The notes beneath the pieces are model-generated. The model searched no databases. It saw nothing but the letters and a program-made list of their open reading frames with translations, and was not told where the DNA came from. The translations under genes were made by a program, and so were the position numbers. This document shows, piece by piece, positions 16,462 to 25,189 of a stretch of DNA of 64,000 bases. The DNA is from Bacillota bacterium (GTDB lineage: Bacteria; Bacillota_I; Bacilli_A; Erysipelotrichales; Erysipelotrichaceae): positions 16,071 through 80,070 of the forward strand of contig JAEWFD010000002.1 of NCBI GenBank assembly GCA_023388995.1, read 5' to 3'. Each line of letters starts with the position of its first letter. The stretch's first letter is position 1.

Positions 16462-17022
16462 ATGAAAAACGATACAAGCACAACTATTTTCACGATTCCA
16501 AATCTGCTTTCTGTGTTTCGCATCACCCTAATTCCCCTTTTCATCTGGCTGTATACCGCGAAGCAGGATTATTTGATGGCAGCAGGTGTCTTGCTGTTTT
16601 CCGGAATTACTGATATCGTGGATGGCTATATCGCAAGACGCTTTCACATGATAAGCAATGTCGGCAAAGTATTAGATCCTGCTGCTGATAAGCTGACACA
16701 GCTAGCCACGCTTTATTGCTTGCTTACCCGCTTTCCGGCAATGCAGATTCTGATGATATTGCTAATCGGCAAAGAGCTGTTTGTTGGCTTTACAGGATTA
16801 CTGGTACTCAAAAAAAATAAAGAAGTATTTGGCTCCAACTGGCATGGCAAGGCCGCAACTTTTCTTCTGTATGCCATGATCATTCTGCACGTAGTCTGGC
16901 ATGATATTCCGCTTCGCTATTCCAACTTTACGGTTGCACTTTGCATCATCATGATGACCCTCTCTCTTGTATTATATGGAGTACGCAATTTGCGAGCTTT
17001 GCGAAACAACGTGAAGGTCTGA
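16462..17022 (+). CDS. CDP-alcohol phosphatidyltransferase (PgsA/cardiolipin-synthase-like)
   Basis: A 186-residue integral membrane enzyme that condenses a CDP-diacylglycerol with an alcohol, most often glycerol-3-phosphate, in phospholipid synthesis. The catalytic motif D-G-x2-A-R-x8-G-x3-D-x3-D is complete (DGYIARR then GKVLDPAAD, about residues 53-76). The C-terminal half lacks the ExxxTGxR-type pattern I associate with housekeeping PgsA, having GKELFVGFTGLL instead, so it could be a second, specialised enzyme. It follows a marR gene by 7 bases and is likely under its control. Confidence 0.8.
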   Translation: MKNDTSTTIFTIPNLLSVFRITLIPLFIWLYTAKQDYLMAAGVLLFSGITDIVDGYIARRFHMISNVGKVLDPAADKLTQLATLYCLLTRFPAMQILMILLIGKELFVGFTGLLVLKKNKEVFGSNWHGKAATFLLYAMIILHVVWHDIPLRYSNFTVALCIIMMTLSLVLYGVRNLRALRNNVKV

Positions 17023-17041
17023 TTTCTATGCAATACATAAG

Positions 17042-17065
17042 GTGATGAAATTTTCATCACTTTTT
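17042..17065 (+). terminator. Terminator of the marR-phosphatidyltransferase operon
   Basis: GTGATGAAA and TTTCATCAC form a tight hairpin followed by TTTTT, 20 bases after the stop codon. Confidence 0.85.
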
Positions 17066-17174
17066 ATTAGGCAATGCATAAGCAATGCTAAATTGTGCTA
17101 ATTCTACTGTAATCTTGCGATTCTTCGTCTTTTTTCGCTCCTTCTTCACTATAGTTATGGTAGGAGTGATCATA

Positions 17175-18683
17175 ATGCGCCATGTTGACCGTTTCTTGCT
17201 TGGTGTCTTCTTTTTCAGCTGCATTGCCCTGATCTTTATCTTAATTCAAATGCAATTGCTGCCGATGCATATTGCCATCGTACTGTTTTTGCTGTTATTT
17301 ATACTTTGTTCTCTTTTTTCCTATGGCTCGCTGATCAGTGCTTCCATGTTATTCCACCGCATCCGCCGTTCCCTGCAAGTACTGGTATCAGCCACCTTAT
17401 GCATTGCTTCCTTGGTTTTGCTGCAATTCGATCATACCATCTCGCATATGACAGATATTGATGACAACAGCATGCATATCCGCCTCATTGCCCGCATTGA
17501 TCAAGACGATGAAATTGCCTCTTATCACAACAAGAAAGTTGGCATCTATACCAGTGATTATGATGCCCAGCAGCTATTTCTTGATTATGCAAACTCCCAG
17601 CATCAGATCCATCTTGTTCCGCAGCAATTTGCTTCTGCACAGGAAGGATATGAAGCCTTAAAAGCCAATAAAATAGCTGCTCTGATTGTAACTGCCAATA
17701 CCTATGAAATGCTGGATGATACACAGCATTTAAAGAATAAAGTACGTCTTGTTTATGAATATGTAGTAGATCAGCCGAAGGAAACCAATCTGCTGGAAAC
17801 CCCATTCCATATCTTAATCACCGGCATCGATCAAATTGGAAGTTCCAAAAAACATGCTCGCAGCGATGCCAATCTGGTTGCAAGTGTCAATCTGCAGACC
17901 AAAAGCATTCTTTTAACTTCCATTCCCCGAGATGCTTTTATCCCCAATGTATGCTTGAAACAAGTACCGGATAAATTAACGCATATTTCCCTGCAAGGGG
18001 ATATGTGCACCATTCAAAGTTTGGAAACATTGCTGGGGATTTCGATCTCCAATCACATCAAAGTTTCTTTTACTTCTGTCATTGAATTGATTGATGCCAT
18101 TGGCGGTTTGGAAATTCAAGTGCCGATGACCTTCTGTGAGTATGACGAAACCAAAAAAGGAGTGCTTCACATCAAGCAAGGAAAACAGGTGCTGAATGGC
18201 CGCCAGACACTGGCCTTAGCCCGGCATCGCTATACCTTGTATGATGGCGATATTGGCCGAACCAGGAATCAGCAGCTGATTCTGAATGCTTTGCTGCGCA
18301 AGACTACCTCACCAAAATTATTAGGGAATATGGAAACCATCTTATCGTTGGCAGCTAAAACAGTTACTACCTCGCTGTCCCAAAATCAGCTCTATTCCCT
18401 GATTCGTTTCCAGCTGGAAGATACCAGACCTTATATCATTCAAAACCAAACCTTGAGCGGGACATTCGGCACAAAGATTACTGCCAGTATGCCATATCAA
18501 GCTGTATCTGTTGTGCTGTTATCCAATACAACAATCCAAGATACATCCAGCCGCATGAAAGAAGTAGCACAAGGAATCGATCTTTCTAAATTCCGCTATT
18601 CCGCCAACAAATTAACCACAAAAAAAGATGCCGGCGAAACAACCGGTGCCAAAGGCACCAACCGCTGCCACATCTCTTCCTAA
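17175..18683 (+). CDS. LytR-CpsA-Psr (LCP) family protein, paralogue 3
   Basis: A 502-residue, more divergent LCP protein: membrane helices at the N-terminus, a shorter solute-binding-like extracellular segment (KKVGIYTSDYDAQQLF, AALIVTANTYEML), and an LCP core with SDANLVASVNLQTK, TSIPRDAFIPNVC and ALARHRYTLYDGDIGRTRNQ. It ends in TTGAKGTNRCHISS, echoing the tail of its two neighbours. The ATG at 17175 has TAGGAG 8 bases upstream; the frame is open for 30 more codons that lack a ribosome site. The set of three suggests attachment of more than one polymer or partial redundancy, as known for LCP families elsewhere. Confidence 0.88.
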   Translation: MRHVDRFLLGVFFFSCIALIFILIQMQLLPMHIAIVLFLLLFILCSLFSYGSLISASMLFHRIRRSLQVLVSATLCIASLVLLQFDHTISHMTDIDDNSMHIRLIARIDQDDEIASYHNKKVGIYTSDYDAQQLFLDYANSQHQIHLVPQQFASAQEGYEALKANKIAALIVTANTYEMLDDTQHLKNKVRLVYEYVVDQPKETNLLETPFHILITGIDQIGSSKKHARSDANLVASVNLQTKSILLTSIPRDAFIPNVCLKQVPDKLTHISLQGDMCTIQSLETLLGISISNHIKVSFTSVIELIDAIGGLEIQVPMTFCEYDETKKGVLHIKQGKQVLNGRQTLALARHRYTLYDGDIGRTRNQQLILNALLRKTTSPKLLGNMETILSLAAKTVTTSLSQNQLYSLIRFQLEDTRPYIIQNQTLSGTFGTKITASMPYQAVSVVLLSNTTIQDTSSRMKEVAQGIDLSKFRYSANKLTTKKDAGETTGAKGTNRCHISS

Positions 18684-18684
18684 C

Positions 18685-18704
18685 GGAGCAACTGCTCCTT
18701 TTTT
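18685..18704 (+). terminator. Terminator after LCP gene 3
   Basis: GGAGCA and TGCTCC pair around two bases and are followed by six T, directly after the stop codon. Confidence 0.85.
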
Positions 18705-18706
18705 AT

Positions 18707-19279
18707 TTAATCAATCGCAACGACGCGATATACACCCTCATACTTCACCATTGTAATAACAGCATCTGTTTTCAGTGCATTATCCGGCAGTTTCGTATCT
18801 TCATATGCCAATGACAGCCGAACTTGGTATGCATTGATTTTCCCTAAATCCTTATCTTCAAACTTTGCTTCCGCCGGATCTACTGCAACCACTTCTTTTA
18901 CTTGCGGCAAAGATTCGGCACCATATTGATTCACAATCAGACTATAGTTTTTATAGTAATAAAATAACACATAGTCCTTTGTTTTATCGCGTTTGGATTC
19001 TTGAAAGTATGTCAAACCGCCAATATCTTTCTCACTGTCCTTATTCTTGAAAGAAAAGAAATCATAAGCAAAACTGATCGCAGCTTGTTTCACAATTGCC
19101 TTTTCGTCTTTCTTGCTTATTTCCTCACCAAGCAGGTTAAATGCTTCGATCTGCTTTGGCGTCGGATTCTTCGGATCTGCATAGACTTCATTGCTTTGCA
19201 GTTCCAGTTTCTTCGTTTCTTTCGCACAACCGCCAAGCAGCACAGTCAATACCAATAAGAATGCCAATAGTCGTTTCAT
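18707..19279 (-). CDS. Small lipoprotein of unknown function
   Basis: A 190-residue lipoprotein: MKRLLAFLLVLTVLLGGCAK gives a clear type II signal peptide with Cys18 as the lipidation site. The mature part is charged and shows no motif I recognise; it has a beta-rich, NTF2-like feel (VRLSLAYEDTK, MVKYEGVYRVVAID), which is only an impression. GGAGG lies 4 bases before the ATG. It starts 10 bases after neuB and ends the ugd-neuD-neuB operon, so it may serve surface-glycan biology. Confidence 0.7.
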   Translation of the reverse strand: MKRLLAFLLVLTVLLGGCAKETKKLELQSNEVYADPKNPTPKQIEAFNLLGEEISKKDEKAIVKQAAISFAYDFFSFKNKDSEKDIGGLTYFQESKRDKTKDYVLFYYYKNYSLIVNQYGAESLPQVKEVVAVDPAEAKFEDKDLGKINAYQVRLSLAYEDTKLPDNALKTDAVITMVKYEGVYRVVAID

Positions 19280-19289
19280 AAATCCTCCA

Positions 19290-20297
19290 TTACTCTAACT
19301 CATCCGCATGGATCAGTTCGTCTATTTCATATGTATGTTTTGCAGGCTTTCCTATGATATCATCATAATACTTGCAATGCAATCCATTGCCCGGTCTTTT
19401 TTGCGTCACATTTTCTGGTGTAAATACCTCACCTGCCTGAATGATCCGATTGGCCACCAAACTCTTGCGGGCAATCTCGCGATTTTGCCGCTCGGAGGAT
19501 GTTACTTGTTTTTGTTTCATTCCTACCGCCACTTCAATATTGCGGATCATCGTTACCATCATCCGCAGCTCCTGCGGATCAATACTTGCTTTGTGATCCG
19601 GACCTTCCATCGTTTTATCCAGCGTAAAATGTTTCTCAATTACCTTTGCCCCCAAAGCCACAGCAGCCAAAGGAACTTCAATTCCTACGGTATGATCGCT
19701 GTACCCCACAGGGACTTGAAAGGTTTCCTGCAATAGTTCCATTGCCTTTAGATGAACATCTGCAAATGGTGTTGGATATTGTGTATTGCAGTGCAGCAGC
19801 GTGATGTCGGAAGCACCATGATTGCGCAACGTATCGACAGCCTCCGAAATCTCCTTTAAATCACTCATTCCCGTTGATAGGATAACCGGCTTTTGTGTCT
19901 TGGCAATACGTCTTAGCATCGGCAAGTTGGTGATTTCACCGGACGGAATTTTATAGATCGGCATCTGCAGTTCTTCCAGCAAATCCAAGCTGGACAAATC
20001 AAAGGCAGAGGATAAGAATAGAATTTGATGCTTCCGGCAATGCTCGATCAATGCCAGATGATCTTCCCTGGACAATTCCAATTTGCGGATCATCTCCAGC
20101 TGGCTTTCGCTGGCATCCGTTGTTTGTTTTTGATATTCCGCCTTCGGTGCATGCACACTTACCAGTTCTTTGGCTTGAAAGGTTTGGAATTTCACTGCAT
20201 CCGCTTGTGCCTGCGCTGCCGCTTCAACAAGCTGTTTGGCTAATTCCAAACTGCCATTGTGGTTCACACCCGCTTCCGCAATAATAAAGGTTTTCAT
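19290..20297 (-). CDS. neuB: N-acetylneuraminate (nonulosonic acid) synthase
   Basis: NeuB condenses phosphoenolpyruvate with an N-acetylhexosamine such as ManNAc to form sialic or a related nonulosonic acid. The 335 residues start IIAEAGVNHNGSLELAKQL, continue with a TIM barrel (KIPSGEITNLPML, STGMSDLKEI, LLHCNTQYPTP, GYSDHT, EKHFTLDKTMEGPDHKAS) and end with a C-terminal antifreeze-like SAF domain (RKSLVANRIIQAGEVFTPEN). The start overlaps neuD by four bases. No neuA or neuC is in the window, so the exact sugar (sialic, legionaminic or other) cannot be set. Confidence 0.92.
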   Translation of the reverse strand: MKTFIIAEAGVNHNGSLELAKQLVEAAAQAQADAVKFQTFQAKELVSVHAPKAEYQKQTTDASESQLEMIRKLELSREDHLALIEHCRKHQILFLSSAFDLSSLDLLEELQMPIYKIPSGEITNLPMLRRIAKTQKPVILSTGMSDLKEISEAVDTLRNHGASDITLLHCNTQYPTPFADVHLKAMELLQETFQVPVGYSDHTVGIEVPLAAVALGAKVIEKHFTLDKTMEGPDHKASIDPQELRMMVTMIRNIEVAVGMKQKQVTSSERQNREIARKSLVANRIIQAGEVFTPENVTQKRPGNGLHCKYYDDIIGKPAKHTYEIDELIHADELE

Positions 20298-20914
20298 ACA
20301 ATGCTCCGGGCCGGACTTCCTACCACTTTGCTCTGGTATAAGACATCTTCCAGCACGGTAGCATTCGCTCCGACAATTGCTTCTTTGCCGATTTTGATAC
20401 CCGGAAGCACAACACTGCCTGCTCCCACAAAAGAATCATCCTGAACTGTGACAGTGCCGCACAGTGTAGCGTTCGGAGCAATGTGCACATTGCTTCCTAT
20501 GGTGCAGTCATGTTCTACAACACTGCCGGAATTAATAATGCTGGCTTTGCCAATCGTCACATAGGCATTCACAATTGCTCCTTTGCCGACAAATACCCCC
20601 GAACGGAGCTGTGCCCGCTTAGAAATAATTGCCGTCGGATCAATAATACTAATAAGCTTCAAGTCATATTTGGTGCATTCCAAAAGCAGCTTTTTGCGAA
20701 GTCCTAAATCACCAATGCTGATAAATACATATCGAATTCCTTTGTTCGCTAATTCGGGAATCAAGGCAAACCCGCCCAGCACCGGAATATCTTCAATTGT
20801 AGTCCCGACTTCCAAAAGGTTGTCCAGAACTCCCGCTATTTCATATGCATAATCATAGGAATCCAGCACACTGTGGAAGTGACTTCCTGCTCCAATAAAT
20901 ACCATTTTTTCCAT
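20294..20914 (-). CDS. neuD: NeuD-like sugar O-/N-acetyltransferase
   Basis: A 206-residue left-handed beta-helix acetyltransferase of the NeuD/PglD group: an N-terminal Rossmann-like part (VFIGAGSHFHSVLDSYDYAY) and hexapeptide repeats from about residue 95 (GVFVGKGAIVNAYVTIGKAS, VEHDCTIGSNVHIAPNAT), with the catalytic-type His in EHDC. It would acetylate a nonulosonic acid or its amino-sugar precursor. It lies 2 bases after ugd and overlaps neuB by four. Confidence 0.85.
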   Translation of the reverse strand: MEKMVFIGAGSHFHSVLDSYDYAYEIAGVLDNLLEVGTTIEDIPVLGGFALIPELANKGIRYVFISIGDLGLRKKLLLECTKYDLKLISIIDPTAIISKRAQLRSGVFVGKGAIVNAYVTIGKASIINSGSVVEHDCTIGSNVHIAPNATLCGTVTVQDDSFVGAGSVVLPGIKIGKEAIVGANATVLEDVLYQSKVVGSPARSIV

Positions 20915-20916
20915 AC

Positions 20917-22203
20917 TTACCTGCCTATGCTAGAATATGCAATTCCGCTCTTTTTCATCTCTTCCACTTTAAAACAATTTCGGCCATCAAATACCAATGG
21001 CTGTTTCATGCAATTCACAAACAGCATCTGATCCATTTCTTTTATTTCTTTCCATTCCGTAAAGATGAAGCAAAGATCGGCATCCTGCAATGCTTCCGAA
21101 ATCGATTCACAATAAGTCAACTCGGTTGGATAGTGTTTCTTGAAGTTTTCAACCCCCACCGGATCATATGCCTTGATGATTGCTCCTTCATCTAAAAGCA
21201 GCGAAACATTCTCCAAGCTTGGAGCATCCCGCAAATCATCAGTATTTGGTTTAAATGTCAGTCCCAGAATCGCAACCTTTTTATTTTTAAAGGAACCCAC
21301 TTGCTGCTTGGCTTTCTCAAACAAACGAATTTTCTGCCGTTCATTCACTTCGATCGCAGCTTTCACGGTCTTTAATTCCACGCCATTGATCACGCTTAGC
21401 CAGTGCAGTGCTTTGGTGTCCTTCGGGAAACAGCTTCCGCCATATCCGATTCCTGCCTGCAAGAATTTATTGCCGATGCGGGAATCCATTCCCATTCCTT
21501 TTGTGACGTCGGTAATATCAGCACCTAAGCTTTCGCACAGATTCGCAATTTCATTTACATATGATATTTTCAACGCTAAAAAATCATTGGATGCATACTT
21601 CACCATCTCTGCGCTGCGGCGGTTCATTGCCAATACCGGCACTTCAAAGTTTTGGTACACTTCCTGCAAGATTTGCTTGGCCCATTCGCTTTCTACTCCG
21701 ATTACAATGCGATCTCCATGCAAGGTATCCCGCACTGCTGTGCCCTGTGCCAGAAACTCGGGATTGCTGGCTACCTCTACCCGATACTTGCCGCCAATTT
21801 GGGCTTGGATTGCCTGCTCGACTTGATCATTGGTTCCAATTGGCACGGTTGATTTGACAACCACCAAGGTATCTTTGTTGATCGATTTGCTGATTTGATC
21901 GGCAACCTGAAAGACATACTCCAGATTAGCACTGCCGTCTTTCTTTTCCGGTGTACCGACGCCAATAAAAATGACATCTTTATTTTGATAAGCTTCCTGA
22001 TAATTGGTTGTATAAGATAAGCGGTCTGCATGCATATGCATCAGCTCTTCCAGTCCTTCTTCATAAATCGGCGACCGCTTTGTTTTCATGATCGCTATTT
22101 TTTTCTCATCTGTATCGACACAAGTGACATCGTGTCCATGATGTGCCAGACAAACTGCTGTCACTAAACCGACATAACTTGTACCCGCAATGGCTATTTT
22201 CAT
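20917..22203 (-). CDS. ugd: UDP-glucose/UDP-sugar 6-dehydrogenase
   Basis: A 428-residue NAD-dependent enzyme that oxidises a UDP-sugar to the uronic acid. It has the N-terminal Rossmann motif (AGTSYVGLVTAVCLAHHGHD; the usual Gly is replaced by Thr-Ser in GTSYVG), GVGTPEKKDGSANL, SNPEFLAQGTAV, and the catalytic cysteine in GYGGSCFPKD. These favour UDP-glucose dehydrogenase over UDP-ManNAc dehydrogenase. AGGAGG lies 10 bases before the ATG. As first gene of the operon with neuD and neuB it points to a capsule or wall glycan with a uronic acid and a nonulosonic acid. Confidence 0.88.
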   Translation of the reverse strand: MKIAIAGTSYVGLVTAVCLAHHGHDVTCVDTDEKKIAIMKTKRSPIYEEGLEELMHMHADRLSYTTNYQEAYQNKDVIFIGVGTPEKKDGSANLEYVFQVADQISKSINKDTLVVVKSTVPIGTNDQVEQAIQAQIGGKYRVEVASNPEFLAQGTAVRDTLHGDRIVIGVESEWAKQILQEVYQNFEVPVLAMNRRSAEMVKYASNDFLALKISYVNEIANLCESLGADITDVTKGMGMDSRIGNKFLQAGIGYGGSCFPKDTKALHWLSVINGVELKTVKAAIEVNERQKIRLFEKAKQQVGSFKNKKVAILGLTFKPNTDDLRDAPSLENVSLLLDEGAIIKAYDPVGVENFKKHYPTELTYCESISEALQDADLCFIFTEWKEIKEMDQMLFVNCMKQPLVFDGRNCFKVEEMKKSGIAYSSIGR

Positions 22204-22225
22204 GGTTGAATACCCTCCTGATTCG

Positions 22226-22231
22226 ATTATA
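22226..22231 (-). promoter_or_regulatory. Extended -10 promoter of the ugd operon
   Basis: TATAAT on the minus strand preceded by TGG, 23 bases upstream of the ugd ATG; no clear -35. Confidence 0.5.
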
Positions 22232-22398
22232 CCATTTATTATCTACTCTAGGCATATCAAAATTAGCTCACATAAGATAAATTAATGTAGATAGTATCTT
22301 TCTATTTTGCTATATGTCAATGCAAGCAATTTACAAGTAGCTTTTTCTTCGTAGTTTTCGTTGCAGTCTGTAAACAAAATCTATCTTTCTAACATCAC

Positions 22399-22450
22399 AA
22401 AAAAGCCATAGAATTTCGATAGCTCGCATAAACTATCTATTTCTACAGCC
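22399..22450 (-). terminator. Terminator of the PTS/transketolase locus
   Basis: On the minus strand TAGAAATAGATAG pairs with CTATCGAAATTCTA (inner GATAG/CTATC, outer TAGAA/TTCTA), followed by GGC and six T. It lies just past the IID stop. The remaining 170 bases up to ugd hold only the ugd promoter. Confidence 0.65.
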
Positions 22451-22458
22451 TACTACTT

Positions 22459-23277
22459 TTAGAAAATCCCTACTGCCGCTCCAAGTATTCCAAATAATAT
22501 AATTCCGAATAAAACATGTGAAACTTTAATATCTTTCTTTAAAACCCAGAATAGGAATAATGTGAATCCTAGCGCAAGCGCATTGGGGAAAACACCATTA
22601 ATAGTAGCAAGTAAATTCCATGATCCAAAAGAAATAGCCAGAGGTACTTTCACAATATTTGATACCATCGCACCAATTACCATCAGACCCAAGATGGCAG
22701 TTCCCTTAAATATTTTTCCCATCATTCCCGATTTTTCGATTTTTTCGAGGAATGATGTTCCTAAATTATAACCGTACTGCATAAGCATATATCTTGCGGC
22801 AAAGTTAGGAATATTAAATATCAGAAAGAATAAGATTGGACCCATTATATTTCCTTGCAAAGCAAGATCGGTTCCTATTGCAGCTCCTAAAGTGCGAATA
22901 GTTCCAAAGAATATAGAATCTCCAATACCACTCAGTGGTCCCATCAAACCGACTTTCACAGCATTGATTGTATTTTCATCGAAGTTTTCATCATTCGCAT
23001 TTGATTCTTCAAGTGCAGCGGTAATTCCGAATAGTACTGTACTAATATAAGGTGTGATGTTATTGAACTCCAGATGACGCTTCAATGCTTTTGCCATTTC
23101 TGGTTTATTGTTACCATAAAGTCTTCGTAATACCGGCATTAATGAGAATACCCATCCTAAATTTAATTGCCTCTCATAGTTAAATGACCCATTATAGCTA
23201 ATTGATCGTACAAATACATCATTAAGATCTTTTTTTGTTAGCTTCTTTGTAATATTAGAATTCTTCATCTTGGACAT
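22459..23277 (-). CDS. PTS mannose-family IID membrane component
   Basis: The 272-residue IID subunit of a mannose/sorbose-class phosphotransferase system, which with IIC moves the sugar across the membrane while it is phosphorylated. Family marks include FVRSISYNGSFNYERQLNLG, the GLMGPLSGIGDSIFFG motif and C-terminal membrane helices. The ATG at 23277 overlaps the IIC end by 23 bases; GGGAGG is only 2 bases before it, so the ATG three codons on (23268) may be used instead. It is the last gene of the locus. Confidence 0.92.
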   Translation of the reverse strand: MSKMKNSNITKKLTKKDLNDVFVRSISYNGSFNYERQLNLGWVFSLMPVLRRLYGNNKPEMAKALKRHLEFNNITPYISTVLFGITAALEESNANDENFDENTINAVKVGLMGPLSGIGDSIFFGTIRTLGAAIGTDLALQGNIMGPILFFLIFNIPNFAARYMLMQYGYNLGTSFLEKIEKSGMMGKIFKGTAILGLMVIGAMVSNIVKVPLAISFGSWNLLATINGVFPNALALGFTLFLFWVLKKDIKVSHVLFGIILFGILGAAVGIF

Positions 23278-24010
23278 TACCTCCCTGAATGGATTTATTA
23301 TCTTGGTTGACGATCAATACTGCAATAATGATGGCGAATGTAGCAATTCCTAAAACCGGCAGATTTAAGTAAGCAGCCAAGCAAAATCCTAAGAAAAAGA
23401 ACGGTGCAACTTCTTTGTTAAAAATCATGCGAGCTAGCATTGCAAATCCTAATGCTGGTAACATGCTTGTTGCAACCGACAGTCCTTTCATGATAAAACT
23501 TGGAATAACGGCAATAATATTTCCAACTGCTTCTCCCCCAAATTGAAATGAAGCAGCAGTTATAATTGCAATCGGTACCGTATAACATAAATTAGCTAAA
23601 ACGTGCTGTCTTGCTACTCCTTTATCATCGCCAAGCTCAGCATATCTGTCAGCACGGTGGGCAAACCAACCTCTTGCGACAGTATAAATCAAATTCTTAA
23701 AAAGCAATGAAATGGTAGCAATCGGCAAGGCAAGTGCAAGCGCACCTTCAACACCAGTACCTAATGTAATGGAAAAGGCAGTTCCCAAAATCCCACCTGC
23801 AATAATATCCGGCGGTAAAGCTCCGCCGATTGTGATGTTACCCATAAATGCAAGTTCTAAAGATGCACCTGTTAGTAATCCAGTATTAATATCACCAAAA
23901 ATCAATCCTACCAGCGGACCAACAATGATTGGTCTGCTAAACTGCCCATATCCCAGAAAACTCTCCATGTTCATGATAAAGGCTAAGATACCAATTAAAA
24001 TAGCTTCCAT
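23255..24010 (-). CDS. PTS mannose-family IIC permease component
   Basis: The 251-residue IIC membrane subunit of the same transporter, with about seven hydrophobic helices and typical segments SRPIIVGPLVGLIFGD and ASLELAFMGNITIGGALPPD. It has its own promoter 5' of it, 228 bases after the transketolase gene, so the membrane part is expressed from a second transcript. This separation of IIC-IID from IIA-IIB by four enzyme genes is unusual; these subunits normally lie together. Confidence 0.92.
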   Translation of the reverse strand: MEAILIGILAFIMNMESFLGYGQFSRPIIVGPLVGLIFGDINTGLLTGASLELAFMGNITIGGALPPDIIAGGILGTAFSITLGTGVEGALALALPIATISLLFKNLIYTVARGWFAHRADRYAELGDDKGVARQHVLANLCYTVPIAIITAASFQFGGEAVGNIIAVIPSFIMKGLSVATSMLPALGFAMLARMIFNKEVAPFFFLGFCLAAYLNLPVLGIATFAIIIAVLIVNQDNKSIQGGNVQDEEF

Positions 24011-24126
24011 TATAATTTCCCTTTCTTTTGTTTAATGACAAGCATTGCAAGTAACTGCTGTTTCAATATATGTAATATTTTAGCCTCCTTTCATCTAAAA
24101 GCATTCTTTTTGGCTTTTATAGTTGC

Positions 24127-24169
24127 ATTATAGCAAAGTACTTATATATCGTCGTTCAGTGTCGAAACT
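24127..24169 (-). promoter_or_regulatory. IIC-IID promoter with 15-bp upstream element
   Basis: Minus-strand TATAAT (24132-24127) has no -35 hexamer at 17 bases (ACGACG). Immediately upstream, AGTTTCGACACTGAA (24169-24155) lies where an activator would bind. The alcohol dehydrogenase promoter has the same element, 13 of 15 bases identical, at nearly the same distance from its -10. Confidence 0.6.
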
Positions 24170-24238
24170 CTCAACAACAAAAGCATTTTTTTATAATTTG
24201 CTAAACTTCATCAACACTACCAATACTCTTTCAAACAC

Positions 24239-25189
24239 TTACTCGGTATAAAATACCTCAGCTTTATTAAATATCGAAACCGGATCAAGGCCTAGTTCCT
24301 TCTTTAGAAATCCTTTATCTCCTACTTCTCCGAATCGATCGTGCACGCCTATCTTCAAAAATTTACATTTTAAGCAATGCTCTGCAATCATTGCTGCAAC
24401 CATATCGCCAATGCCGCCCAAAACATTATGGTTTTCTACTGAAATCACATGACTGTAATTTTTTATTTCTTGAAGGAGCTCTTCTGTCTTTTGCGGTTTT
24501 ACAAAAAGCAAATCAATTACAGCAGCATGTATATCGTTGTTTGCAAGCATGGGAATGACCTGATAGAATACATCACTTGTCGTATCCCCTGCTGCAATAA
24601 ACAAAATATCTTTGCCTGTGCCAAGTTTTTTAAATTGTCCAAATGCAAAACATTCAGCAGACTCATAAATTGTCCGCATAAAACTTCTCGGTGTACGACA
24701 ATAAACAGCACCACCATGTTTTGCATAGTATCTCATCATAAATGCTAAACTTTGGGAATCACTCGGTGCGAAAACAGTCATTTCGGGAATAGTACGAAGC
24801 ATTGCAAAATCCTCAAAAGTTGTGTGGGTTCCACCATTATATTGTGACCAATATCCTGGATCCGAGGCATAAATAAAAATATTGTTTCTTCCATAGGCAA
24901 TGCTTGTATAAATCTGATCCAGAACCCTGCGTGTAACAAAAGGTGCAAAAGAATGAACTATCGGTTTTAAGCCGACAAGAGACAAACCCGCCGAAACACC
25001 AATCATATTTTGCTCGCTAATTCCAGCATTGACACATTGTTTCGGAAACTTATTAAACGCTTCCAACATGCCGGACGATGATGCCAAATCAGCATCTAAA
25101 GCAACTATTTCATTATTATTGCTAAGTATATCCAGCAATGTATCGCTAAATACTTTTCGCATTTCTTTTTCTATTGTTTCATTACTCAT
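24239..25189 (-). CDS. Transketolase, C-terminal (pyrimidine-binding) subunit
   Basis: The 316-residue partner of a split transketolase: it holds the pyrimidine-binding and C-terminal domains that bind thiamine diphosphate together with the N-terminal subunit. Family signs are SSGMLEAFNKFPKQCVNAGI with the catalytic Glu in GISEQNMIGVSAGLSL, HSFAPFVTRR, and the C-terminal Rossmann-like part SVENHNVLGGIGDMVAAMI. It overlaps the N-subunit gene by four bases. Two-carbon transfer from a ketose phosphate is the expected reaction; an apulose-phosphate or DXS-like reaction cannot be excluded. Confidence 0.88.
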   Translation of the reverse strand: MSNETIEKEMRKVFSDTLLDILSNNNEIVALDADLASSSGMLEAFNKFPKQCVNAGISEQNMIGVSAGLSLVGLKPIVHSFAPFVTRRVLDQIYTSIAYGRNNIFIYASDPGYWSQYNGGTHTTFEDFAMLRTIPEMTVFAPSDSQSLAFMMRYYAKHGGAVYCRTPRSFMRTIYESAECFAFGQFKKLGTGKDILFIAAGDTTSDVFYQVIPMLANNDIHAAVIDLLFVKPQKTEELLQEIKNYSHVISVENHNVLGGIGDMVAAMIAEHCLKCKFLKIGVHDRFGEVGDKGFLKKELGLDPVSIFNKAEVFYTE

